28,834 bases of DNA from Mansonella perstans (lineage: Eukaryota > Nematoda > Chromadorea > Rhabditida > Onchocercidae). The number at the start of each line of letters is the position of its first letter. Position 1 is the first letter of the stretch. The notes below the pieces were generated by a model. The model was not told the DNA's origin, searched no databases, and saw nothing but the letters and a program-made list of their open reading frames with translations. Positions 10,018 to 19,632 of the stretch are shown one piece after another. The DNA lies in NCBI GenBank assembly GCA_037074765.1, contig JBAMDO010000388.1:1-28834 (forward strand), in the 5' to 3' direction. Position numbers and translations under genes: made by a program.

Positions 10018-10760
10018 AATTAAACTTTCATTTAAGCGAATTCCTTAGAAAAACTTTTTAGAATCCAAAAAAATACTATTTTTTAATTGTGCCCCTTATA
10101 TATCACTCTAGTTGAGAGTGATATATAAGAATCAAAGACTATGCCCATTCTTCTCGGAAATGAGATTTACATCCATAACGTAAAAAGTCAATAGATTTAG
10201 ATACTTTCATATTGCATTTATTGAAGCTTGCTTCAAGAAAATCATATACTATTAAATAATCACAACCATATAAAAAGTATACTTTTATGATAGAGTGATG
10301 TGTCTTTAAAAGAAAGAAAGACAGCGGCGATATGTCCATATGTAAAAAAGTTGCTATGTAACTGATAACAGCAAATGATTTTCAGAACTAATGTGAATCA
10401 ATGAGTAACTGAGATTTGCTGATTAATAACATTTCAATCATTGAATTGTAATTTTAAAGGATTTCCTAACGCTAAGAATGATCAATCCAAATTAGATTTA
10501 ATTTCAATATAAGCAAATTATGCAAATGAGGAGAACAACAAAAAAAAGCAAGTCATTAGAAAATGATATAATCATCGGCGTATCTTTTCTTCTTGAATGT
10601 ATTGCAAAATACTAGCAAGTGATAAACATAAACCTTCAGAAATTTTATTTCATTTCAACTTTTTTCTTTTCATTTCAAAATTTCATTTCAACGAAAATTT
10701 TATTTCATTTTAATTAAAAATTAAATTTTCATTTAAGCGAATTAAACTTTCATTTAAGCA
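10018..10760. repeat. Short dispersed direct repeat (TTAAACTTTCATTTAAGC)
   Basis: A motif close to ATTAAACTTTCATTTAAGCG appears at about 10018-10038, in a variant (ATTAAATTTTCATTTAAGCG) at about 10730-10740 region, and again at about 10741-10760. The stretch 10640-10700 also repeats TTTCATTTCAA several times. It looks like low-complexity amplification rather than a named element. Confidence 0.6.
10095..10129. repeat. Perfect 15-bp inverted repeat with 5-base loop
   Basis: CTTATATATCACTCT (10095-10109) is the exact reverse complement of AGAGTGATATATAAG (10115-10129); the loop is AGTTG. This is a far longer perfect stem than expected by chance at this spacing. Confidence 0.9.
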
Positions 10761-11869
10761 AAACAACATTTGCATTTTCGTTCCTAATGTTCAAAATGAA
10801 GTACCATCGTCAGACTATTTGTTGCTAATATTATTGCAGCACTTTTTTTTTTTAGTACCGATATTTTAAGTTCGTATAGGGTCAATAATTGGTACAATTT
10901 ATGTCACATAGCAGAAATTCATGTCCTGTTAATGCTAAATAAGCTTTAAGTTTTCTGTATTGGCCAAATAATTGATAGTAGAGTAAATTTGAGTATGATA
11001 ATTTGCATCGTTTCATTCAGAAATGACCTGAATTGATGATAACTTGAAAATTTTTAAAATTACTGACACTACTGACACTCTCACTTATCCATTCACTCTT
11101 TGCTCTACTTCACACACTGTTTTTTGTTCTTTTCAAAATTTTTGAATGTCTATTGCACCATTCCATTTCACCTTCTCCCATTCCCTCGTTTCTCTCATTT
11201 TTCAACATATTATTTCTTTTCATCTTGATAAGTACCGCTCTACGATTTGGTTGTCCCGTAGTAATTCCTGACTTGTGGTCATTTACGATTCATTTATCAT
11301 TGTTCCCTCATTGATCTTTTATTCCAGTAATTTGGCCAAAATTGATAAGCGATACTCACTGAGATTCGTCCTTAAAAGAATTTTTTGTATTGTTGAACTA
11401 TACTTAATAGCATGCGACAAATACATCGATATGTATTCTATCCAGTTGATAACTTATGGATAGATGATATTAATATAAGTATTTTGATATTCATTTATTG
11501 AATTATCCTTTCGATGTTACTTCTTCCTCGTTTATTTCTAAATAGTATGCACGATCCAATAGCCTAGAAAATTATTCTTTTATTTTTATTTTTTTTATAA
11601 TTTTAATATGTTACATTAAAAAATAATATTATTTGGAGGATAAAATTAGTTTCTTTTCATTATAAAAAGAAAGTATTATTAGCTGAAATACTTGAAATTT
11701 ACCATTGCAACCATTCTCAATTTCATGACAGTCAATTGAATGAAATGAAGCATTGAATGATTTCCTCCAACAGTCAATAAAGCAAATGGTAAGTTATGTG
11801 AGAAGCTATTATTTGATAACTTTATAACCATATCAGCATCTAATTTTGAAAATATTTAAAAAAAGTTTG

Positions 11870-11886
11870 GTATTATAAAATTATAG
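11870..11886 (+). promoter_or_regulatory. CHID1: Acceptor-like site just upstream of the CHID1 start
   Basis: The sequence ending AAAATTATAG at 11886 is followed nine bases later by the start codon. It could be a spliced-leader acceptor or the acceptor of an intron in the 5' UTR. An out-of-frame ATG at 11892 overlaps the start region. Confidence 0.4.
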
Positions 11887-11895
11887 GATCTATGG

Positions 11896-14800
11896 ATGAT
11901 GGGTCGACATTTCCCAGACCCTACATTCTTCTTGATCCTACTTTTCGTCCCGATGATATATGGTACCCTTTCGAAATCAGATCGGAAAGAAAAGTCAAAA
12001 AAGTTTCATGAAACGGTGCAAAAACAAAAGGATAAAAGCAACGTTATGAAGCAATTACAAGTAATTTTTTTTTTTTTTTTTTTTTTATCTATATTTCCAC
12101 TACTTTTAAGAAAAAGATCATATTAACACTTTTGTTTTTCTGTTAGATACATCTAACAGTTTGCTGAAGTTTTGAAAATTTCAATGAATTTCGAAAATTC
12201 CAGCTTATCATAAGATATGAAATTGTACAGTGGATAAAATGTACTACTTGGCATTGTACTAAGGTATAATAATATGCCTTTTAATTAATCATTTTGAGGA
12301 TAATGGGAATAAGGTGACTGTTGAAAATATACTTGAAGACTATCAGCATTTGTGTGTGGAAGAGAAAAAGTTCAGTCATCCTATCTTGGCATATGTTACT
12401 CCGGTAAGTTTTGATTATGAATTGTTTCGGCTGGTCTGATTTTGGAGGTTGAATCTGGGGAATTTGGATGTGAAGCTAATATGTGCTCGTAATAGTACTC
12501 CCATAAATTTCGTGTTTCTAGCATCTGGTAATCATGTTATTTGGTTTATTGAACTAGAAACGTTTGATAGAGAAATTTTCAGTTAAATAATTTCTTTCAT
12601 CTTCTACTGTTATTCCAGTCAAAGGCTCCTGATCAGCTTTTATATATTTTTTACCTTTTTTGTGAAGCATTGTAAATCCGATCATATTTACAGAACAAAA
12701 AAGTGGCTGGAAAAGAGAAAATCAAGGGAATAGAAGTGAAGAAGTGTGAATTCAATCCTTCTTCACTTCTGTTTCTGCGATTACGAGACATTAAAAGGAA
12801 AGCAAGATTGTGAAACCTTAATTTAATTTGTAATATGGACAAACTTTCAAGACTTTGTAGTGGAATAATGGTGGATATGACATTGCCAAATGGGCGGCTC
12901 GAAAATTCACTCACATTTCTCCTGTTTGGTTTCAATTTAAGCCTGAAATGAATCAGCGAAAAACATGCACTATACTTGGAACTCACGATATGGATACACG
13001 TAATTTTGTTTCATTTTGTTTATTTAGAATGATGCCAATGCTCTTTAGTTGATTAACAGTGTCACATACTAAATGACCAACTTTTCGATTAGCTATCCAT
13101 TAAGTTATTTTTTCAAGTTTTTATGAAAGAAAGAATCAAATAGTCATTATTGATCTTATACTCTTTCAAGAATTATTAAATTTATGTATCTTTAGATGAA
13201 ATTTATTTTAGAGTGGTTGGCTGATGTTCATGCAAATAATTCAGAAATCAAATTTATGCCACGTTTTATCATCGACGAGTCAACACCTGGAAATACTGAA
13301 CGGTTTTTATATGATGAAAAATGGCAAACAAATTGTGCTCAATTAGTTGTCAATTTCATAAAGGTTGCAAATTTTATCAGTATAAGCTTCCGTTGTGTGC
13401 AATATTTAAATAGTTTGTAACGTTTGGAACGTACTTTATGAATTTTTCGTAATTTTTTAAAAAATCACTTTACTACTGCTTATTTTCTGCAAGAAAACTT
13501 TTTGTATTTTTGAAATATTATGCAAGTCTAGCACAGCTGTGATTCCAAAAAGAAACAAGTTCTTAATTTTACTTTCATATAACCGCTCGCTTCATGGCAA
13601 CATGTTTAGGTGTGCTGTCCTTTACTGAATGTATGGTTGGTTGTGACTATTACTTCCAAAATATTTTAACTGAAAAAAATTCCAGAAAAACAAGATGCAT
13701 GGAGCGGTCATAGAAGTATGGCTTCAGGTTTTGTCGTTGGTTCGAAAAGAAGTGAAAGAGTGAGATTTTTTCGTCATCTGTTGGTATTTTTCTGCTGAAT
13801 TGTGAAATTGAAGCGTGATGTCGAAACATTATATAGGCGGTGAAAAATGGTTAATAGCTATTAACTTAGATTTGCTCATTACTGATATGGTATGCAAACC
13901 ATACCATACCATTAGTATGCAGACCGACATTCTAGGGCGAATGAATTTCAACAGTCTTTGAATTTTCCATCACTGAAACTAAGTAATTCCTAAAGTCCTT
14001 TTACATTGTTTTGCTGTTTTTTTTTTCATATATATGTTGCAAGGCTTGAATAAGGCAACATTCGAAATAATCATGTAAACTGATATTCTTATTTCATAAT
14101 GCTTGAAAAGGAAACATTTACAGAGAACTGATCGAATTGATTTCACACTGGACGGAAATTTTCCATCAAGCTGATCTTGAAGTTATTGTGCCTCTTCCTG
14201 CTCCTCTCAATGACAAGTATGTTTCACTTTATGCTCTTCAAGCCGTCCAATTTGACGAATTGCTTTTTATTATTAAGTTAAAAGTTTTGCTGAAGACATT
14301 CATAACTCATGGTTTAGATCATTCCAAAAAAGAATAGCTGTGTTTACTCGAGAAGTGTACTTTCTATTACTATATATCTAATTGTACGTGCTAATAATGA
14401 TTAATGAAGTTGTTGAAAGGCTTGTCTTTTATCTAATATTTCTTGCAAAGATATAAATATATTGCGGGAGAATGTAAATGATTCTCTTGTCCAAATATCA
14501 ATATCGATTCCTTGTTGTTTTGACCATTTATTTAAAGATTGCTGATGCTTTAAAATTCTGCATCATTTTTGAATTAAAAGCAAAGTGAAGTGTTTTCAGG
14601 AATAAGCCATCCGGAATTTTAATGAAGACAGAAATAGCGAGAATAATAAATAGTGTGGATTATGTCAATGTGATGACATATGACTACAGTTCTAATCAGT
14701 TAGTGTAAACAAAAATTCTTCGGTACACAGTTTAATTTGAAAGCGCAATCTATTTGTGGAAAACTATTGTCGAATTTCGTGTGAAATATAAGGAAATTCT

Positions 14801-15666
14801 TAAACGTCATGTTGTAAAATTTTAAGTGGAAGTACAGGGTCTAAATTCAAATTCAGCTGTTTGGCCTTAAACTTTTCTTGCTGACCATATCGTTTAAAAG
14901 TTTTGTTTCTTTCCTTTAAAATATCCAAATTCAAATGATTTTTAGAAAATATGTTGACGGATTGTTTCAGTTTCGTTGGAGTGTCGCCATTTGATTGGAT
15001 TCAGTACAATTTAGAATATATTTTGTCGGAATCATCAGTTAGTTCATCCAAACTGCTCATGGGTCTCAACTTTTATGGGTATGCTTCTCAACAAACTGCA
15101 ATCAAAGCTATCGTTGGCAGAGAGTGAGTTTTAAGTTTTTAATTCACTTTTGACTACAACTTCAAATTTCATCTTGAATAGTTTAATTGGTTAGTCTTTT
15201 TGCAGCTGAACTGAGTTTGGCTCGTTCTACTTGTAATGTGACAGTCTGATCCACAATTGCCTGAGTTTTTTCATACTTTTCCATCCAAATAGTTGTCCTG
15301 ATATTTTTTTCGTCGATTGCTAATTAGTATAAAAGTGAAAGTCAAATCAGTTATATTTCAGATTTATCAATTATATAACAGCACAACCAGAAGGATTGTT
15401 TTGGAATTCCGTAACAAAAGAACATTTCATCAAAACAAAGTAGTGTTTCTTCGTTTGCGAATTATAAAACAATCAGAAAAATGCTTGCCCGTGGTCATCA
15501 AAAAATTTCTGGAAATGCTTGCTCTTCTTTCAGGAACAAGGATTTTTGTGTCTATCCGACGGTGGCATCTTTACAAATCAGGTTCGATCTCGCTAGTCAT
15601 TTTAACGTTGGGGTTGGTATTTGGGAGCTCGGACAAGGTCTTAATTATTTTACATGCTTACTTTAA
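11896..15666 (+). CDS. CHID1: Chitinase domain-containing protein 1 (CHID1 / SI-CLP) orthologue, 10 exons
   Basis: Exons: 11896-12060, 12299-12403, 12861-12999, 13212-13363, 13686-13759, 14124-14216, 14600-14698, 14971-15123, 15362-15439, 15534-15666; 396 residues, close to the roughly 393 of human CHID1. Residues 10-24 form a hydrophobic signal peptide (TFFLILLFVPMIYG), followed by the family motif TLSKSD. The glycosyl hydrolase 18-like barrel follows: HPILAYVTPWNNGGYDIAKW, KFTHISPVWFQ, GTHDMDTQWLADVHA, MPRFI, VIEVWLQVL, VDYVNVMTYDYSS, LLMGLNFYGYASQ, VYPTVASLQIRFDLASHF and the closing GVGIWELGQGLNYF. Phases agree at all nine junctions. The usual DxxDxDxE catalytic motif is replaced by HGAVIEVW, so chitinase activity is not expected; mammalian relatives bind saccharides and sort to lysosomes through stabilin-1. 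The start was chosen for the signal peptide; a second ATG follows directly. Confidence 0.95.
12065..12086 (+). repeat. 22-base T homopolymer in CHID1 intron 1
   Basis: A run of 22 T begins four bases after the exon 1 donor (GTAA). Homopolymer, probably length-variable. Confidence 0.9.
13887..13907 (+). repeat. 8-bp perfect hairpin in CHID1 intron 5
   Basis: ATGGTATG (13887-13894) pairs with CATACCAT (13900-13907) around the loop CAAAC. The second arm is followed by another ACCAT, giving a small local repeat. Confidence 0.75.
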
Positions 15667-15830
15667 TTTTTTTTATGCAGTTGATGTTTGTATTTTATCG
15701 TGTGGCAAAGCTCTTTACCTGTAAACAAACTGTTTAGCGTATTTTCGGATGTTGTTATTAACGGGAAAGCCATAATCAACACTTTCCCTTCTTGTCACAA
15801 ATGAAGTGTATAACTATGCATTATTGTGAT
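15667..15830 (+). other. CHID1: Proximal 3' flank / 3' UTR of CHID1
   Basis: T-rich sequence directly after the stop codon. No exact AATAAA is present here; AATGAA near 15800 is a possible variant poly(A) signal. Confidence 0.4.
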
Positions 15831-15989
15831 TTTCATTGCGTTAAAAGTGCCTTGAGCTTGAAAGGCAATAAGGCATGTTGCAGTTTCATTGCGTTAAAAG
15901 TGCCTTGAGCTTGAAAGGCAATGAGGCATGTTGCAGTTTCATTGCGTTAAAAGTGCCTTGAGCTTGAAAGGCAATGAGGCATGTTGCAG
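15831..15989. repeat. Three perfect-length tandem copies of a 53-bp repeat
   Basis: Copies lie at 15831-15883, 15884-15936 and 15937-15989. Copies 2 and 3 are identical; copy 1 differs by one base (CAATAAGG for CAATGAGG). Each unit contains TGCCTT and AAGGCA, which can pair across an eight-base loop, flanked by TCAT and ATGA. The unit is not a multiple of three, so it is not a coding repeat. It sits 165 bases after the CHID1 stop, possibly in the 3' UTR. Confidence 0.97.
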
Positions 15990-16274
15990 TCCAAGTACAG
16001 AAAAAGAAAATAGGTAAGGACGGGAATTTCGTCCTTATCGGATTCAGAAACATGCTACATTCATCGACTGAAGATTTTGGATTTAAAGCGCGAATTCCGA
16101 TTGACATTCCCAAGCATATTTTTTGTGATAGCTTTTTGTCAGCCTTAGTATTCATGTCAATTTCGTAGTTGCAGTCTTTGCCATGTTTAGTAGTTGAAGT
16201 GATTTTTATTGTCTAAGCTGTCATTCTATCTGTCAGCGGTATTGTTGTTGTTATGGGCTGACATCCTTATGCTA

Positions 16275-16280
16275 AATAAA
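16275..16280 (+). promoter_or_regulatory. AATAAA poly(A) signal candidate
   Basis: First exact AATAAA on the plus strand after CHID1, about 610 bases beyond its stop codon. If used, the 53-bp repeat would be transcribed in the 3' UTR. Confidence 0.35.
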
Positions 16281-16322
16281 GCAATAATATTGTAAGAGCG
16301 GTCGTTTAACGTGAAATGCTTG

Positions 16323-16403
16323 ATGTACAGTTATGGGCGGCCTACAGCTCATCGTGATGATTATTGGTACTTCAGCATATCTGCATGCAATATGTTTGTA
16401 TGA
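16323..16403 (+). CDS. Short coding-like ORF or exon, product unknown
   Basis: ATG at 16323 opens a 26-codon frame reading MYSYGRPTAHRDDYWYFSIS then ACNMFV. The composition looks coding, with few of the K/N/I/L codons expected from random AT-rich DNA. A TGTACAG acceptor ends at 16330 inside it and a GTTTGT donor occurs at 16394, so it could also be an internal exon. No family recognised and no partner exon found. Confidence 0.2.
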   Translation: MYSYGRPTAHRDDYWYFSISACNMFV

Positions 16404-16579
16404 CATTTAAAGTTTTCGTCATCTACTTGTGCGAATATCTTTCTTTAATTTCACTTTTGTTGACGGCATTAGTCTGGGGGTATTTTCTTAGGAATTTAGA
16501 TCATAATATTGAAAAAGTGGGATGTGTCGAAATAAATATTCTTGCTGAGGGAAATAGTCTTAGTCTTTTTCATTTATAA
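16400..16579 (+). CDS. Possible 59-residue membrane microprotein
   Basis: ATG at 16400 overlaps the stop of the preceding ORF (ATGA-type overlap) in another frame. The product has one strong transmembrane segment at about residues 5-30 (VFVIYLCEYLSLISLLLTAL, then VWGYFL) followed by a mixed charged tail with NLDHNIEKVG. No homologue is recognised. An AT-rich genome throws up hydrophobic ORFs by chance, so this is only a candidate. Confidence 0.18.
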   Translation: MTFKVFVIYLCEYLSLISLLLTALVWGYFLRNLDHNIEKVGCVEINILAEGNSLSLFHL

Positions 16580-17330
16580 TGATCTTGTCGAGAACAATAA
16601 TTTTACTCCGTAAAACATACAAGCAAAAGAAGTAAGTTGGTTTTGCATTTGCACTTAAGAGTATTTCATTCTTATGTTCATATTGGAAACATTGGAAGGT
16701 TGGAAACAATACCCTATGTCCTATTTTCATAATACTGTATTATTCTCAACATTTCGCAAATATTGGCAATGAGGCGTTAAATTTAAAACGAATTTTGATT
16801 AGAGAATTGCTTAGGCACGACTGTGTAAGAAACTAGAGAAGAAGGCAAATATACAATACGGATATAGGTATCATTTTTATTTTTTCACTCTTAATAGATA
16901 TTATATAAAGCTCTCTGAAGTTTGTGCTCTTCTCTTTTTGTAAGACAGCGATTGAGACCAGAGACTATGGCTAGCAGAGTGCTAATAAGAAAAGCATTTT
17001 AGAGATCGCTGTTATTTAGTAATTGTATCATTTATTCTTTTTGACCGCCCAGGAATTTTTATTTCAGTCAGCTTTTCTTTTTGGGAAGAAACATACGGTA
17101 AAAGGAATAAATAGAATATTGTTCTTGCTTGATTGTTGTATATTCCGTTCCGAGTGCTAAAATTTCTCAATTCCTGATGATTATTATTTCTTTGTTATTA
17201 TTACTATTATTATTATGATTATGAATTGTAATGCATTAATATCAATGGTCTGTATCGGCCAACATCAAAAAAACTAGGCTGCTTTTTAAAACTAAATTTC
17301 ATATTAATATTAGGCGCAGAGCAGCAGACA
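16580..17330. other. No gene seen
   Basis: AT-rich sequence with an ATT/ATG-type microsatellite at about 17179-17222 (runs of TTATTA). No acceptor-exon-donor pattern with protein motifs was found. Confidence 0.5.
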
Positions 17331-17331
17331 A

Positions 17332-17493
17332 ATGCGCACACGCATGTATAAGGAGAGAGAAACAGTCAAGTACCCAGAACGTGAAACAAGAGATGGAAGT
17401 ATGAAATCTGTGTTTTGTCAAGATTTTGAGTTGTCAAGAGTGCTGTTGAAGTTATGTACAAAAGTCCGATCGGGGTTCAATCGGAGCTCGTGA
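17332..17493 (+). other. Purine-rich open stretch, possible 5' UTR exon or small ORF
   Basis: A 53-codon frame starting MRTRMYKERETVKYPERE is rich in charged residues and stands out by composition from its AT-rich surroundings. No good acceptor precedes it and no homologue is recognised. It may instead be a transcribed leader or enhancer sequence. Confidence 0.15.
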
Positions 17494-19560
17494 TCATCAT
17501 CGCTGTCATCACCCATTGTAGAGAGTGATTAGCAGCAATACGAACCTGAGGGCTGTTTCTTTTCTAAGATTGGGTGGTGGCTTGCTGGTTAATGATTCAT
17601 TCCAGAAATTCTTCTCTGCAACCATTGATTCAAGTCGCACATATTTAGGAAATATCGGTGGGTGGCGTGAAAAAATTTAATTTCATTTATGAATTTCTAA
17701 AGTACAGAGAAGACTGAATTCCATACCAACAAGCTCATAAATATACAGGAAGAAAAATGATTCTGATCATTTTGTACTTCAGCTAACGAATTAATTTTCA
17801 ACACTGCTTAGGGATTCATAGGAAATTGGATTTTAGAATAGCATCAGCCCTGGCTAACTTTAACTTACCAATATCTAAGAAGTTTTAAAAGTTAAGCAGC
17901 GCAATAGAAAGGGGAGCTTTCCAAACGTTGTAGTTACCTAACTCTGTTTCACTGTCTTGTCCAAAATGTTTAAGAATCTGTTCGACGAAATTCAGACAAA
18001 TGTCCATCTACATAAAAAAAAAAAAAAAAAAAAAGTTGTAACTATTTCTAGACATCGGTAATGTCGCATTAAAGCATCTTTGGGTTTGAATAATGAGAAG
18101 AATGGAAAAATTTGAAGTGCTTGAATGATTTTCCTAAGATTGAGTGATCGTAATGAATGAAATCATATAATGAATGAGGAATTCTTGATATCATCAGTAT
18201 CAAGTAAGAGACTTTCTTCAATAGTTATTCTTCAATAAAGTATAAAAAGACATTAATAAAGTAATAAATTGCGTAAATCGGCGATTACTGCACGGTAGAA
18301 ATGTAATTCATGAAGTTAATCGGCAATAAATTAGTTTGCATATTCATGCTTGACAGGAGTGAGAAAGCACATACTCTTGTGACTCAAAATCTACTAGCAA
18401 AATGATGACTGTTTCTAATGTATGTGAATGATTGCATACAGCCTGAAAAATGAGTTGATTGACTGAATGATGGTCAGTTTTTTAAATCAGACTGATGAAG
18501 AAAAACAGAATCACCTAATTGGGTATGTGATATGAATTGAAACAGAGTTTGTTTTCATGACATGTTATTAGCAATTTCTGTTGAAAACATGAAATTAAGC
18601 TTGAAATGCTTATTTTATGTTTAAGGAAAATGATTTGGTCAATTTTCAGTATTACTTACAAGGAACGAAGAGTGCAAAAGAAACATAAAAAGCTAATTAA
18701 CAGGATTATCATTTGGATTTCGTAGACAGGAAGAAGATGTGGATGCAATGTGGGTTATTATTGCTGATGACGATTAGAAAGAAAATCGAGTTCTGGCCTG
18801 GGTCTTAAAACGAAACCAATTTCATTTTGTTGGGGTAGAGAATTGCGGAAATTTCCTAGCACTCATCCCATCCACAAAATCATTATCATCAATAAAAGCT
18901 AGATAGTTTAACTGGATACGGTAAGGAGAACTTAAAGCAAAGACACGTTATGGTCATGTAGCCTTACGCTTTCTAATTAAGTCGTGAACTAGATTTCCGG
19001 AGGCCGCTTTTAATAGAATTCATTTCTCCAGTCTGCATGTTATTAGCGTTGCTTCTCCTCTCATTTAGAGTTCAGCTTCATTGATGACATTGATTAACTA
19101 ATCGATGGAACAAAGCTCTTTTGACCAGATCTTTTTTCTTTCACTTATTCATCATCTCTTTTTAATCCAGATGAGCGCAACTGAAGCCAAATAAAGCTTT
19201 TTCTTTTTAGATTTGCAATCCTTCGCATAATGCAAATCGTTTATATTCTCGATTGAGAAAGCAATCTAGCAAAGCTTTTTCTTGCTAAAGCTTACAGCAT
19301 TTGACCATACATACTACATATGTATCGTAGCTCAGTAATATGCAAATTTAATCCTCAAGATTCCTCTAAAAACAAACAAAGTTTTCCAAAACATTTGGAT
19401 GCAAGTTATGCAGCCATAATTGTCTTATTTCTCTTTGATTTTCACTTCACAAAAAATCTATTATTGAATGATTGAATGACATTACCTCAAAAGTATTTTT
19501 TTAGACCGCTTTAGAATTATATTTTTAACCAGTTTTCGATTAAAGAGCTATATCAGCATC
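17494..19560. other. No gene seen; AT-rich noncoding sequence
   Basis: Contains a 21-base A tract at 18014-18034 and a 7-bp inverted repeat CTTGATA / TATCAAG at 18184-18204. Small open frames occur but none shows a family motif or paired splice sites. Confidence 0.5.
18014..18034. repeat. 21-base A homopolymer
   Basis: Uninterrupted A run. It is not preceded by a clear AATAAA and has no target-site duplication that I can see, so it is not called a retrocopy tail. Confidence 0.9.
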
Positions 19561-19632
19561 TTCTACTTTCAAAAATAATTTAACTTCTACTTTGAAAAAT
19601 AATTTAACTTCTACTTTCAAAAATAATTTAAC
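19561..19632. repeat. Three tandem copies of a 24-bp repeat
   Basis: Unit TTCTACTTTCAAAAATAATT plus TAAC at 19561-19584, 19585-19608 and 19609-19632; the middle copy has one C-to-G change. Nothing around it is recognisably coding. Confidence 0.95.

Larger units (their letters stand above)
7209..11869. other. 4.7-kb intergenic region between divergent genes
   Basis: The sequence separates the 5' ends of gsnl-1 (minus) and CHID1 (plus). It is strongly A/T rich with long A-biased stretches near 7900-8900 and T-biased stretches after 10600. I see no ORF with family motifs. It holds two hairpins, a short dispersed repeat and one cysteine-containing open frame on the minus strand at 9499-9699 that I cannot identify. 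Promoters of both flanking genes must lie here, but no core element can be named with confidence. Confidence 0.6.

Noticed and set aside
15317..15724. 135-codon plus-strand open frame over the end of CHID1
   Set aside because: It is in the wrong frame for exons 9 and 10 and crosses an intron; the CHID1 motifs FWNSVTKEHF and WELGQGLNYF are in another frame.
15886..16168. Open frames on both strands over the 53-bp repeat and its right flank (about 64-89 codons)
   Set aside because: They depend on a tandem repeat whose 53-base unit is not a multiple of three, and no motif or paired splice sites support either.
17474..17495. GGGTTCAATC resembling a tRNA B box
   Set aside because: The expected T-stem does not pair, and no acceptor stem or anticodon arm can be drawn around it.
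18014..18034. A21 tract as the tail of a processed pseudogene or retroelement
   Set aside because: No coding remnant, poly(A) signal or target-site duplication is seen beside it.
18690..18780. Short open stretch after an AACAG acceptor (FGFRRQEEDVDAMWVIIADD)
   Set aside because: Looks mildly coding but only about 22 codons, ends in a stop and has no partner exon or family match.
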